A stretch of 64,000 bases of DNA, from contig NC_079513.1 of NCBI RefSeq assembly GCF_000801105.2, positions 26,891,640 to 26,955,639 of the forward strand. Direction: 5' to 3'. The position numbers and the translations under genes are program-made. The DNA is from Raphanus sativus (lineage: Eukaryota > Streptophyta > Magnoliopsida > Brassicales > Brassicaceae). Of this stretch, positions 21,455 to 31,894 are shown in pieces; position 1 is the stretch's first letter; each line of letters starts with the position of its first letter. Below the pieces are notes generated by a model, which searched no databases, was not told the origin of the DNA, and was given only the letters and a program-made list of their open reading frames with translations.

Positions 21455-22687
21455 AAGTCCTTTGCTAACCACAGGTTTGCATCTTCATTTCTTGCTCTCT
21501 TTTTAATTTCTTATTGTAAACTTAAAAGCACAAAAATATAGATTCCTCCTAGCCTTAGTTGATTGTTTCGGTAAAATGGTGTAGTTTTGTATGTCACTAT
21601 TTGACCTTGCTAGGCTCTTTCGGTCCTTCATAATCTTATGTGCCTTTTGCAGGGAGTTTGCTATTATTCTCAATGGAAATAAAACCTGAAGAACAATATT
21701 AGAGTTTTGGGATTGCAAAGCTACTTCAGAAGGAGAAGAAGGTAATGTATTCGTGTTGAATGGGTGAATGTTAAAACTTTAATCAAGTTGTATCAGAAGG
21801 AGCTATATTTGTTCTTTTGATTACTCTGCTTTCTTCAATGTTTGTTTGTTTTCTTATGACTATGCTGAGATCACATTTTGGGAAGAACCAAACAAAACCT
21901 TTTGATGTTTGAAATAAAGGATGCTCCTTTTTTGATCAAAAAAAAAAAGGATGCTCCTTTTTTGGTTTAAATAGTTTAAATTCCCAAAAAAAAAGAAAAC
22001 AATGGTTCTTTTTGGCTTTTTGTGGAAAATATCTTTTAGAGTATGAATAAGCCATAGGTAAATTTGTTTGTATTGTTGTGTGATTAGACGCAATTGCTAG
22101 AATCTAAATCTGTGTATTATTCTCCCCCAGAACCAATAAGAACCAATAATGTGTGCTTCCTCAATTGAATAAATTTTATAAAAAAATCAAAGGGATATAT
22201 TCGCATTCAAATCGAGAAAAAAAGTGAAAAGATAAAATGTGCAGACCTGTGAATTGATGGGACAAGTGGGAAAGGGGACCGGTCTGATTGGAACTTTTGG
22301 GTGGATATTTATGGATAAGACGTCAACATCTTCCCTAACTTCTTGTCCACCTCTCCCACTTTCTTTTTTCACGAGAGCTCAAAAAGCTGTATAAATCTAT
22401 CAAGTGAACTACACTCTTTGATAGAATATTAGTTAAAAAGTTTTACTGCACAATGATTGAGAATCCCACTGAATAACACATTGTATAAACCGGAAACTTG
22501 TATCATAGGCAACTTGCATGTTCGGTCGTTTGCAAAAGCGTGATTTTTAAATAGGCTTTCGAATCTGAGCTTTAGTTTTTTAATCACTGAAATATTATCT
22601 TAACTTGTACTAATAAATTAGTTATGATCTGTTTGATCAGTTTTAAATGCTTTTGTTAAAAAATAACATGACAGTACAAACCATTTA
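21455..22687. other. CI51 3' region and AT-rich spacer
   Basis: This contains the CI51 3' UTR with a probable UTR intron and then AT-rich DNA. A short GGATGCTCCTTTTTT duplication lies at about 21919-21965. No gene is seen. Confidence 0.5.
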
Positions 22688-22944
22688 CTCTTTCTGTCTA
22701 AAATAAATACAAAATACATATTTTCTGTCAAAACAAAAAAGACATATTTTCTGTCAAAACAAAAAATACATATTTTCAAAATTTTCAAAATGAAATTTTG
22801 ATTATTAACCAATAAAATTTTAGTGATCATAATTTTTTTTAAATTACAATTTACTATTAATTAATATATTGAAAATGTAAAAATATATCTTTTGAAACAA
22901 CTTTTTTTAAAAACATAGATTTTTTTTCAAAGACAAAAAGAGTA
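22686..22944. mobile_element. Stowaway-like MITE
   Basis: The element at 22688-22942 (255 bp) is flanked by TA on both sides. The left end is CTCTTTCTGTCTAAAATAAA and the right end, reverse-complemented, is CTCTTTTTGTCTTTG. This is the Stowaway pattern (CTCCCTCTGTxCCAAAATAA). Sub-copies of a TACATATTTTCTGTCAAAAC unit repeat internally at about 22716-22775. There is no coding capacity. Confidence 0.65.
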
Positions 22945-23787
22945 TTATATTTCAGTGATTACCTAAGACCCCAAATGTCACCAAAAATATATCTTTGGAA
23001 CATGACTTAAACATTATGAAAGAAAACAAAAAAAAAGAGAGGAAAAACTAGAATGTAATTCACATTGTCCAAAACTAACAAACATCCATTATCAGAAATA
23101 CATTATATTACTAGGTGTAACGAATATTTTATCTGTCATTATTACCTAATAAAATTTTGAAAAATCAAAACAAAGTAGAGATTCAATCAAAATTTTATAA
23201 AAGTAAATAAACAGGGGGGAGCTGAGCTGTTAAAAGTGTTAGCTATCAATGCTTAATGGGTTGGATTTAACACTTGTTTCTTTATTTTTGTTTGAACTTC
23301 CCCTTTCTTAACAAATGACATTTTGACCTCTCTCTCTCCCTCGCTCTCTCTCCCTCGCTCTCTCTCCAGGCATCAGCTTCTCGCAATCCCTACAAAAACC
23401 CAATAAACCCCTAATCTCTCCTTCCCTTCTCTCAAAGTTGCAACCTTTAACTGCCAATCCCTCTCTCTCTCTCTCTCTCTCTCTCTCGGGTGCTCTGTTC
23501 TTAGCTCCTCAGTAGAGTACGGCAAAAGATAGCTTCTTGTAGGGTTTATTCGCCCTTATTCTTAGCGTAATTCGATTCTCCGTGATTCTCTCTAGATCTC
23601 CCTAGTCTACTTGAATCGTTGGATTTTGATTTGGTATTATCACAGTAGAGGAGGATCTGAGTATTTGATTAGTTGGGGGAACGCTAAAGATTCGAACTTT
23701 GAATAGAATCTCAGATTTTGCAGTGGTGCTTAGTGTAAGATTCTATCGAATTTTCAGGTGGGTTTAGGGTTTGATTGTGTAAAAAAG
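22945..23787. other. Spacer, promoter and CT-rich 5' UTR of the MYBS2-like gene
   Basis: AT-rich spacer is followed from about 23324 by CT-rich sequence, including TCTCTCTC runs at 23325-23370 and 23460-23487. Such pyrimidine-rich tracts are common in plant core promoters and 5' leaders. The leader runs to the ATG at 23788. Confidence 0.5.
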
Positions 23788-25369
23788 ATGGCTGTGGAGG
23801 AAGTTAGTGATGGTGGTTCTGCTGCGTGGAGCAGGGAAGATGATATTGCGTTCGAGAGAGCTCTTGCTAGTCATACAGATGAATCAGATGAGAAGTGGGA
23901 GAAGATTGCTGCTGATGTTCCGGGGAAGAGTGTTGAGCAGATTAAAGAACATTACGAGCTTTTGGTCGAAGATGTTAGTAGGATTGAATCTGGATGTGTG
24001 CCACTTCCTGACTATGGTTCTTCTCCTGAAGGATCTAATGGTCATGATGGTGGTGGTGATGATGGAGGTAGCGGTAAGAAGGGAGGGAACAGTCATGCGG
24101 GCGAGTCTAACCAGGGGAGTAAAGCGAAGTCAGAACAAGAACGACGAAAGGGTATTGCCTGGACAGAGGATGAACACAGGTGTGTGTGATCTTATGCTTA
24201 TTCTCACTTGCTGCTGTATCTATCTATGCTCCGTGTCTCCTTTGTGTTCTAGAACATTTATGTTATCTCTAGGTGACAGTTGTAGGTTCGTGAACCTTGA
24301 AGAAGTTTTAGTTTTTGATTAGAAGGCTAGAACTTAGCAGGAAGTCTTAGGTTCTTGGTCTCCCCTATTGAGAAACTGGAAGGATTGATTGTGGTTTTAG
24401 TTCAAAAATTTTTAAATTGAAATGAATATTTAGCATGGGACAGAGAAAGCTGTTTTTTCATAGATTCTCATTTCATTCATGTCTTTGCTGTTATATCATT
24501 ACATCACATCATGTTAGAGATGATGATGGGGGGAGATGCTATCTTATCTAAACCCCTGGGACCATTTTGAACCATCTTTTACACCACTTGTTGAAGCTAG
24601 ATGCTGTTTATGATACTGAGTCCTTGAGAAAAAGGATAGTTAGTGTGTCCACTCCGTTATTGGAGAAGAACCCCACTTTCCTTTTAGAAAGGGACAAGAA
24701 GAAGAATATTACATTAAAGACTAGTCTTCATTTTAATCTCTTGAAAGCGTTATAATGGTGCTGGGATCTTAAAGGGCAGATAAGAGTAGTAGAACCTTGA
24801 GTTTAATTTGTGTGTTTGATACTTTTGTCTCTTGTAGGTTATTTCTTCTTGGTTTGGATAAGTATGGGAAAGGTGATTGGCGTAGCATATCTCGCAACTT
24901 TGTGGTAACAAGAACACCAACCCAAGTCGCAAGCCACGCTCAGAAGTACTTCATCCGTCTAAACTCAATGAACAAAGACAGAAGACGATCAAGCATTCAC
25001 GACATCACCAGTGTTGGCGATGCAGATGTCTCAACTCAACAAGGACCCATCACTGGTCAGAACAACACCAGCAACAACCACAACAACAACAACACAGGTT
25101 CTGCTGTTGCTGTTGCTGGAGGAGGAAACAAACCAGCCAAGCAAGCCTCCTCTCAACCACCACCAGGACCTCCTCCTATGTATGGAACAACACCCAGCAT
25201 AGGTCAACCAGTAACTGGACCGCTGGTCTCAGCAGTTGGCACGCCAGTGAACCTCCCAGCTCCACCTCACTTGGCTTTTGGAGTCCATGCTGCTCCAGTC
25301 CCTGGTGCACCGGTGAACATGGGTCAGATGCCCTACACCGTGCCGCGTACACCAACTGCTCATAGGTAA
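23788..25369 (+). CDS. MYBS2: MYBS2-type SHAQKYF MYB-related transcription factor
   Basis: Two exons (23788-24179 and 24838-25369) give 307 residues. Near the N-terminus is a SANT/Myb repeat ([18 protein letters not shown] to [16 protein letters not shown], residues ~10-65). Around residues 125-175 is the DNA-binding Myb repeat [20 protein letters not shown] with the signature [10 protein letters not shown]. The intron splits this repeat at HR/LFLLG, a conserved position in the family. The C-terminus is Asn/Gln- then Pro/Gly-rich ([10 protein letters not shown]), typical of an activation or interaction region. DIV/MYBS-class proteins bind GATAAG/TATCCA-type elements and are linked to sugar and ABA responses in Arabidopsis (At5g08520). 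An ATG 30 nt upstream in the leader (23758) is in the same frame. I chose 23788 because its product, MAVEEVS, matches the family start. Confidence 0.9.
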
Positions 25370-25820
25370 CGTCTGAAGAAAACCGTTTGGTGTAGTAGTG
25401 TGTGCTCTACGGTTTAGGTGTAAGAAAGATGTATAAAGGATTTTAGTGAATATTCAAAGCTTGTTCCTTGAGTTGAGTTTTTTTTTCTTTCTTTGTTACT
25501 TTAGTTTGTTGGGGATTTTTACGATTTTCGAATAAAAGATTAAAGATCATCATATCATTAGTTTCAGAAACTTTCTTTTTGTATGTGAACACAATAAAAG
25601 CTTTATGTGCCAAGACTTGAAACAAGATGCAAAGCCTATATCTTTGTATGGGTTTTAACCTCATTCTTACTGAAGTAACAAAGGAGAATACAGTGTTAAA
25701 AACCAAACTAAAGAACCAAGGAATCAACATGCTTGCTATTCTCAAAAAAAAAACATTCTTGTTGCTGAAGAAACAAGAAGAAGATGCTCACACATTTGGG
25801 TATAAAAAGTCAAAGATCTT

Positions 25821-25875
25821 GGTGGGCCGTATTATTAGATTCTTGGGCCTCTATCATATAAACTCTCATGGGCTT
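25821..25875 (+). promoter_or_regulatory. Site II elements upstream of SLG1
   Basis: TGGGCC occurs at 25823-25828 and 25844-25849, and TGGGCT at about 25869, some 340-390 bp before the PPR start codon. These match the motif seen upstream of CI51. Function is inferred from motif and gene class. Confidence 0.45.
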
Positions 25876-26212
25876 ATTATGGATTTTATTTTCTTCCCAT
25901 AATATAATTACAGTTAAGGACCTGCTTTATTTATTATATTCTTATTTATCCCTTAGTTTGAATTATAATCATAAACTATCCATTCATATAATTCAATCAA
26001 ACTCCACTCGGCTAAAAATCACGCTTGCTTTTATGCAGACTGAGTGTGACACACAAAGAAGTTGATAAAGATTGTGTGTTTTTGGTAGTTTCTCTATGTC
26101 TCGGTCACGTATAGGTAACGCTTATATCTTCACTGTTAGAAGATTACAAGCAAATCGTTCTTGCCCATCAGGTGTTTGTAAAAATGCCCGATCCAAATTT
26201 TAGGGGAAAAAT

Positions 26213-28768
26213 ATGGAAGTATTCAGACAATTTGTTCAAAGTTTCCGACTTCTGTCTGGTTCTGGAGTCGATCACAGAGTTCTTTCGGATGTTGTCAAAG
26301 CTTGCGCTTCGGTTTCCGAGCTCAGGTCAGGGAGGGCTCTGCACGGTTGCGTGGCAAAGCTTGGTCATTTATCATGCAACGAGGTTTCAAAGTCGGTTCT
26401 CAACCTGTATGCGAAATGCAGGAGAATGGATGATTGCAAGAAGATGTTCAGGCAAATGAACAGTGCTGATCCTGTTGTTTGGAACATTGTTCTCACTGGA
26501 CTTTCGCATTCTTGTTGTGCTGAAGAGACGATGAGGTTCTTCAAAGGAATGGTCTTTGAAGACGAGCCTAAGCCTAGCTCCGTTACCTTTGCGATTGTTC
26601 TTCCTGCCTGTGTTCGCCTTGGGAAGGGTGCATACAACGGGAAGGTGTTGCATTCTTATATTATCAAGATTGGTTTGGAGAAAGATACGCTTGTTGGGAA
26701 TGCTCTTGTTTCCATGTATGCAAAATGTGGGTTTGTTCTCCCTGATGCGTGTACTGCGTTTGATAGTATAGCTGACAAAGATGTTGTCTCATGGAATGCG
26801 TTTATTGCTGGGTTTTCTGAGAATAGTATGAAGGAAGATGCGCTTAGGTTGTTTTCTACGATGCTGAAGGAGCCTGTAGAGCCGAACTATGCAACGATTG
26901 CGAATATTCTGCCGGTTTGTGCTTCTATGGACAAGAGCATTGCGTATGGAAGTGGTAGGCAGATTCATGGTTATGTTGTGCAGAGGCCTTGGTTGCAGAC
27001 TCATGTTAATGTATGCAATTCTCTTGTGAGTTTTTATTTGAGAGTCGGAAGGATAAGAGAAGCAGCGTCATTGTTTACCATGATGGGTTCCAAAGATTTG
27101 GTTTCATGGAACGTTGTCATAGCCGGTTATGCATCAAATTGTGAGTGGTCTAAAGCCTTGGAGTTATTTCAAAAACTGGTGCATAAGGGGGACGTTTCTC
27201 CTGATTCGGTAACTATTGTTAGCATCCTCCCTGTCTGTGCGCAGTTAACTAACTTGACCGTTGGCAAAGAGATCCACAGTTATGTTTTGCGCCATGCTTA
27301 TCTCTTGGAGGATACATCAGTTGGGAATGCTCTCGTTAGTTTCTATGCAAGATTTGGTGACACGAGTGCAGCATATTGGGCCTTTTCACTGATATCCCAG
27401 AAGGATATAATATCTTGGAATGCTATACTTGATTCCTATGCAGACAGTTCAAAACATTCTCAGTTTATGAACCTCTTGCACTACTTATTTGATGAAGCAA
27501 TGATTCCTGACTCTGTTACTATTTTAAGCATAGTCAAATTCTGCACAAATTTACTGGGACTTGGTCAAGTAAAAGAAGTTCATGGGTACTCAGTTAAGGC
27601 CGGTCTTTTACAAGATGAAGAAGAACCCATGCTTGGCAATGCATTGCTTGATGCATATTCCAAATGTGGTAACGTAGAATACGCTCAAAGGATTTTTCAG
27701 GGTTTATCAAAGAAAAGAACTTTGGTTACATATAACTCAATGTTATCAGGATACGTTAACAGTGGAAGTCAGGATGATGCTCAGCTTCTGTTCAGCGAGA
27801 TGTCTACTACTGATCTCACCACTTGGAGTTTGATGGTTCGTATCTACGCTGAAAGTTGCTGTCCTAGTGAAGCCATTGATGTTTTCCGGGAGATACAAGC
27901 TCGAAGAATGAGGCCTAACACCGTGACTATCATGAATCTCCTTCCCGTTTGTGCGCAGATAGCCTCTCTGCATCTAGTGAGACAATGCCATGGATATATT
28001 ATCAGAGGCGGACTTGGTGATATCCGCCTGAAGGGGACTCTATTAGATGTATATGCAAAATGTGGCAGCTTGAAGAATGCGTATTCTGTTTTCCAGTTAG
28101 AAGCTCATAGAGATCTGGTTATGTTCACATCTATGATAGCTGGGTGTGCTGTGCATGGTATGGGTAAGGAAGCACTTATGATCTACTCTCATATGATGGA
28201 CTTGGGCATTAAGCCCGATCATGTTTTCATAACTACTCTGTTGACTGCATGCTGCCATGCTGGCTTGATACAGGATGGATTGCAAATATTCAACTCAGTA
28301 AGGACGGTTTATGGTATGAAACCTACAATGGAACAGTATGCTTCTGTTGTAGATCTACTTGCTCGAGGTGGTCGACTTGATGATGCATATTCTTTCGTCA
28401 CAGAGATGCCAGTTGCACCTAGTGAAAATATATGGGGAACACTGTTAAGGGCGTGTATAACATATAATAGGATGGATCTGGGGCACTCAGTTGCAAATCA
28501 TCTTTTGGAAGCTGAATCTGAAGATATTGGGAACTATGTTCTGATCTCGAACATGTATGCAGCAGATGGTAAATGGGAAGGCGTGAAGGAGTTGAGGAAG
28601 CTAATGAAGAAAAAGGAAATGAAAAAGCCAGCAGGGTGTAGCTGGCTGGATGTGGATGGGAGAATGAATGCCTTTATGTCCGGAGATTCTTCTCACCCTC
28701 GGAGAAACAGTATGTTCGACGTACTAAATGCTTTATTTCTTCAGATGAAAGAGCCTGTGGCGTTTTAA
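26213..28768 (+). CDS. SLG1: Mitochondrial PLS-class PPR protein, SLG1-like
   Basis: A single uninterrupted frame encodes 851 residues, close to Arabidopsis SLOW GROWTH1 (At5g08490). The N-terminus (MEVFRQFVQSFRLLSGSG) is followed by at least fifteen pentatricopeptide-like repeats of the P, L and S types, seen from recurring cores such as GNALVSMYAKCG, DVVSWNAFIAGFSEN, DLVSWNVVIAGYA and KGTLLDVYAKCG. The C-terminus has the E-domain pattern (ENIWGTLLRACI, NYVLISNMYAADGKWEGVKEL, KPAGCSWLDVDGRMNAF) and stops before any DYW deaminase domain. E-class PPR proteins specify organellar C-to-U editing sites and recruit deaminase partners. The Arabidopsis gene is reported to affect editing of the nad3 transcript, which encodes a complex I subunit. 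An upstream in-frame start is not supported. No introns, as usual for this family. Confidence 0.92.
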   Translation: MEVFRQFVQSFRLLSGSGVDHRVLSDVVKACASVSELRSGRALHGCVAKLGHLSCNEVSKSVLNLYAKCRRMDDCKKMFRQMNSADPVVWNIVLTGLSHSCCAEETMRFFKGMVFEDEPKPSSVTFAIVLPACVRLGKGAYNGKVLHSYIIKIGLEKDTLVGNALVSMYAKCGFVLPDACTAFDSIADKDVVSWNAFIAGFSENSMKEDALRLFSTMLKEPVEPNYATIANILPVCASMDKSIAYGSGRQIHGYVVQRPWLQTHVNVCNSLVSFYLRVGRIREAASLFTMMGSKDLVSWNVVIAGYASNCEWSKALELFQKLVHKGDVSPDSVTIVSILPVCAQLTNLTVGKEIHSYVLRHAYLLEDTSVGNALVSFYARFGDTSAAYWAFSLISQKDIISWNAILDSYADSSKHSQFMNLLHYLFDEAMIPDSVTILSIVKFCTNLLGLGQVKEVHGYSVKAGLLQDEEEPMLGNALLDAYSKCGNVEYAQRIFQGLSKKRTLVTYNSMLSGYVNSGSQDDAQLLFSEMSTTDLTTWSLMVRIYAESCCPSEAIDVFREIQARRMRPNTVTIMNLLPVCAQIASLHLVRQCHGYIIRGGLGDIRLKGTLLDVYAKCGSLKNAYSVFQLEAHRDLVMFTSMIAGCAVHGMGKEALMIYSHMMDLGIKPDHVFITTLLTACCHAGLIQDGLQIFNSVRTVYGMKPTMEQYASVVDLLARGGRLDDAYSFVTEMPVAPSENIWGTLLRACITYNRMDLGHSVANHLLEAESEDIGNYVLISNMYAADGKWEGVKELRKLMKKKEMKKPAGCSWLDVDGRMNAFMSGDSSHPRRNSMFDVLNALFLQMKEPVAF

Positions 28769-28976
28769 CCGATGAAAATTGTGAACCGCTGCAAAGTTAG
28801 ATCACAATGGTCTACTACAGAAAAAAACAGTGCAGAAACGTTACAGAGACAAATTTTGATTAAGATAATGCAAGTGAACAGTCTTTCTCTTTCAATGGTA
28901 ATTTTCTGAAACGCTACATGTACATGAGCTTTGGGATAGTAGGCAGAGAACATGCTTAATGATTAATCTGTCGAAT

Positions 28977-29501
28977 TTAAGGTCTGCCACTCGAATTGGG
29001 AGATGTTAAAGGAAACAAAGTAAGCAACTCTGGCTCTGTATACCCTGGTTTAGACCTTGGCGATGGATGCAAGTAAAATCGTCTTTCTTTAATGGCTCTC
29101 TCCTCTTCTTCGTTGTTTGTTGTACAACTATCTGGCTCTGCTTTATCTCCTTCTATTAAGGACAAGTTAGAGAACAATGAAGAAGAGGTACCTAGTGGAT
29201 TTGTTAAAAGGTTGGTAATACCAGATTTAGATGATGGGGTTGTACCAGTGGGTTTAAAGCTTAGAGGAGGTTTGACAATTTCAAGCTTTGGCCTCATAGA
29301 TTGCCTTCTCTCATGGAGCTTAGAAGTCGGCCTCTTTTGTATAGCGGTTTTCATCACTGTAGCTTCTGGTACCGCTGCAGCATTGCTCTCTGATGGACCT
29401 GTCAAGCGCTGCACGACTTCTCTGAAAGTGTTGGTGTCGGTGTGGACAAATGTAGTGACGGGCTTGCAAGTTGCAACGTTCGGGCTTCCTTGATTATTCA
29501 T
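28977..29501 (-). CDS. VQ31: VQ-motif protein, VQ31-like
   Basis: A 174-residue single-exon frame on the minus strand starts MNNQGSPNV. The defining FxxxVQxLTG motif is FREVVQRLTG at residues 26-35, preceded by KPVTTFVHTDTNT. Ser/Pro-rich stretches follow (TGTTPSSKSG, SSSLFSNLSL). The conserved C-terminal tail contains RRFYLHPSPRS and ELLTLFPLTSPN. VQ proteins are nuclear cofactors that bind WRKY factors, and several, including Arabidopsis VQ31 (At5g08480) as I recall, are MAP-kinase substrates. The SP and TP sites in the tail fit that. The frame stays open 25 codons upstream of the chosen Met, but that stretch lacks VQ-family similarity and probably belongs to the leader. A 5'-UTR intron may begin at about 29965. 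Confidence 0.88.
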   Translation of the reverse strand: MNNQGSPNVATCKPVTTFVHTDTNTFREVVQRLTGPSESNAAAVPEATVMKTAIQKRPTSKLHERRQSMRPKLEIVKPPLSFKPTGTTPSSKSGITNLLTNPLGTSSSLFSNLSLIEGDKAEPDSCTTNNEEEERAIKERRFYLHPSPRSKPGYTEPELLTLFPLTSPNSSGRP

Positions 29502-31894
29502 ATGTAAGTTTTTCTCTGACAGAACACGCTTTGATAAACACTTTTTAGGGCCTCTGACCTGTGACAATGGTACCATCCATGCACTTGATCAGAAAACGAA
29601 AAATATTCGACTACATTTGCAAAATAGGTCCCATCTAGAGAAATGAGAGTGATGGAAGGCAGTCGTGTACTCAACAACCTTGTCAATTAAAAAAAGACCA
29701 CTAGATTCTTATTTTTCTGAGAGATAATTTGGCTTTTTCCTGAAATTGCTTTGACTTGTTGTATACTCGAAAGTCTATATCAAAATTTGGTGCTATTACT
29801 TTTTGCAAGAACGAAAAACATATGATGAGAGCTGTTTATAGGTAGTTCTATATACGATTTATGATTTGATAGGACACAAGCTAAACATTAGCCTCGTATC
29901 TTTGTGCTCTGTTCTATGAAGGAATCACAAGAAAATGATGAAAAAGAAAAGACCAGAGAAATACCTGAAAGAGCAAGCCAGAGGCAGCAAGGTGATGGTG
30001 AATGCTGGTTTCTGAACCTAACACGAAACTTAAAGCAGAAGAAGACAACAAGAGGAAGAGGAAGAGAGAGAGAGAACTAAAAGAAGGTATAAAGACTGTT
30101 GTTGTTGTTGTTGGTCCAATGGTCACAGCTCAGAACTTGTTCATATACCAGAAAAGAGAAACGAGGAAAAGCAGGAGAAAAATATGGAGAGGGATTATAA
30201 AGACTTTTTTACCCCTTTATTGTTAACCGTTTGTTTTTTGGTTTGGGTTTTTGTCACTTTCTTTTTCTTTTTGTTAATAAAAATTTGTTTGGTCAAACAT
30301 CAGAAAGAGTGACAAACTGTGATGAGTTATTTCATGTTGTCGTGTAAGGAATGGAGAAAGGAAGTTAAAGAAGGAAGAAAATGCATGCCGTTTCTGTTAA
30401 GGAGAATAGAGAGAGAAAGACGTCACAGCAACCTCTCCCCAAACCAAACAAAACGGTTCTTGTTTTTTTCTTCTTTCTTATATGAATGAGCTGTCTCCGT
30501 TGAATGTGATGAGATATTTAACTGAACTCATAACAGTTTCTCAACTGTCTCTGTTCACGACCTTAACTTTGGTCACATGAATAGATGAATCGATATAGTC
30601 GTTGACCTGATTACAATCATCATAACATGAACATTTAAACATAAAACATACGAATACTTGCACATCCGGTGATCGCCGCTGGCTAGTCGCTTAGGCCGAG
30701 CCAGTCACTAAGCTCGTTTTGGGCTTTGCTAATTTTATATTGGGCCTTTTAAAAATTTATTCATATGGTTAAACGTATATATCGAGTTATTACTTCATGG
30801 GTTTGATTAACTCGGCCTATTTTGCCAGGCTAGGCCCATATGAAACTTGTTCATCTTTTCTTTTTGTCAGCAATATGAGCTTGTTCTAATTTTGTTTTTG
30901 TTTTAAATAAACTTTATAAATATGATTAAAGATACTAAATTAGAACTTAATTGTTTATAAAATCTAATCAGAACAAATACAGTTTTATTGAGAATTAGAT
31001 TTATAATAATTGCAAAAAAATCAGATTTTTATTATTATTAGTTTATAGATTTTCAAATTCTTACTAAAATCTATTGTTTTTGAGTTCGTAATTTTTGAAT
31101 TCCATAAAGAACTTCATTGTAGAAAAAGATTGGATTTTAGTAATTTTATAAAGGATAATTGCACTCCCTACACATCAAACTCACCCTATTTGCATTCCAC
31201 ACACTAAATCCCTCCAATTTTCTTTTCCCCATCACTACCATTTTTCCCCCTCCCTCCTATGGTATCTACTTTTTCTAAGAGTTTTCAGCTAATTTACTCT
31301 TATAAATCTATTAAATTATTAATGTTATTGAGAATATTATCTTAAAAATTTTAACTTATAAAAATATTTTAGAAAAGTTTAGATTCTTAAGATCATTATA
31401 GTAATACATTTTGATGAATTTTCTCAACAAGAAAAGTTCTCTAAAATCTTTCAATTTTCAGAATTAACAAATTCTATGTAATTCAAATTTCCACTAGCTC
31501 CTGTTTTGTAGAAATATAAAGTTTTTGAATATTACGAGAGACTGAAGAAATATGAGGGGGTAAGTATGCAAATAAACAAAACCTAAAAATGCGGGTTAAA
31601 CTCACGGTCCGCGAGAACGAGAGAGAAACCAAAGATTAACACATTTTGTCTTAAAAATCAATTAGCAAACAAGCAAGCAAAAGCAACGAAGGAGAGAAAG
31701 GGGGAAAAAGGCGTAAGAGAGAAACGGTGCAGAAGCCCCCAAACCAGTCTGCCATTTTCACTTTCAATCCCTAACTCTGCTTCTCTTTCAATCGGTAAAA
31801 ACAAAAATCTCTCCTTTTTTTTTTGTCTGTGTCTTTTTCTATAGGAGCAGTGAAAATTTACAAATTGGTGTTTCGTTTGGATTTGTAGAGTGAA
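29502..31894. other. Shared upstream region between VQ31 and HDC1
   Basis: The two genes diverge from this interval. Up to about 30110 it probably contains the VQ31 leader. 30640-31560 is AT-rich with repeat-like stretches. The HDC1 leader begins near 31620 and has a purine-rich then pyrimidine-rich run. No ORF is supported. Confidence 0.5.

Noticed and set aside
23807..24322. 171-codon plus-strand frame in the MYBS2-like gene
   Set aside because: It overlaps the real coding frame in another phase and is Met/Val/Arg-rich noise.
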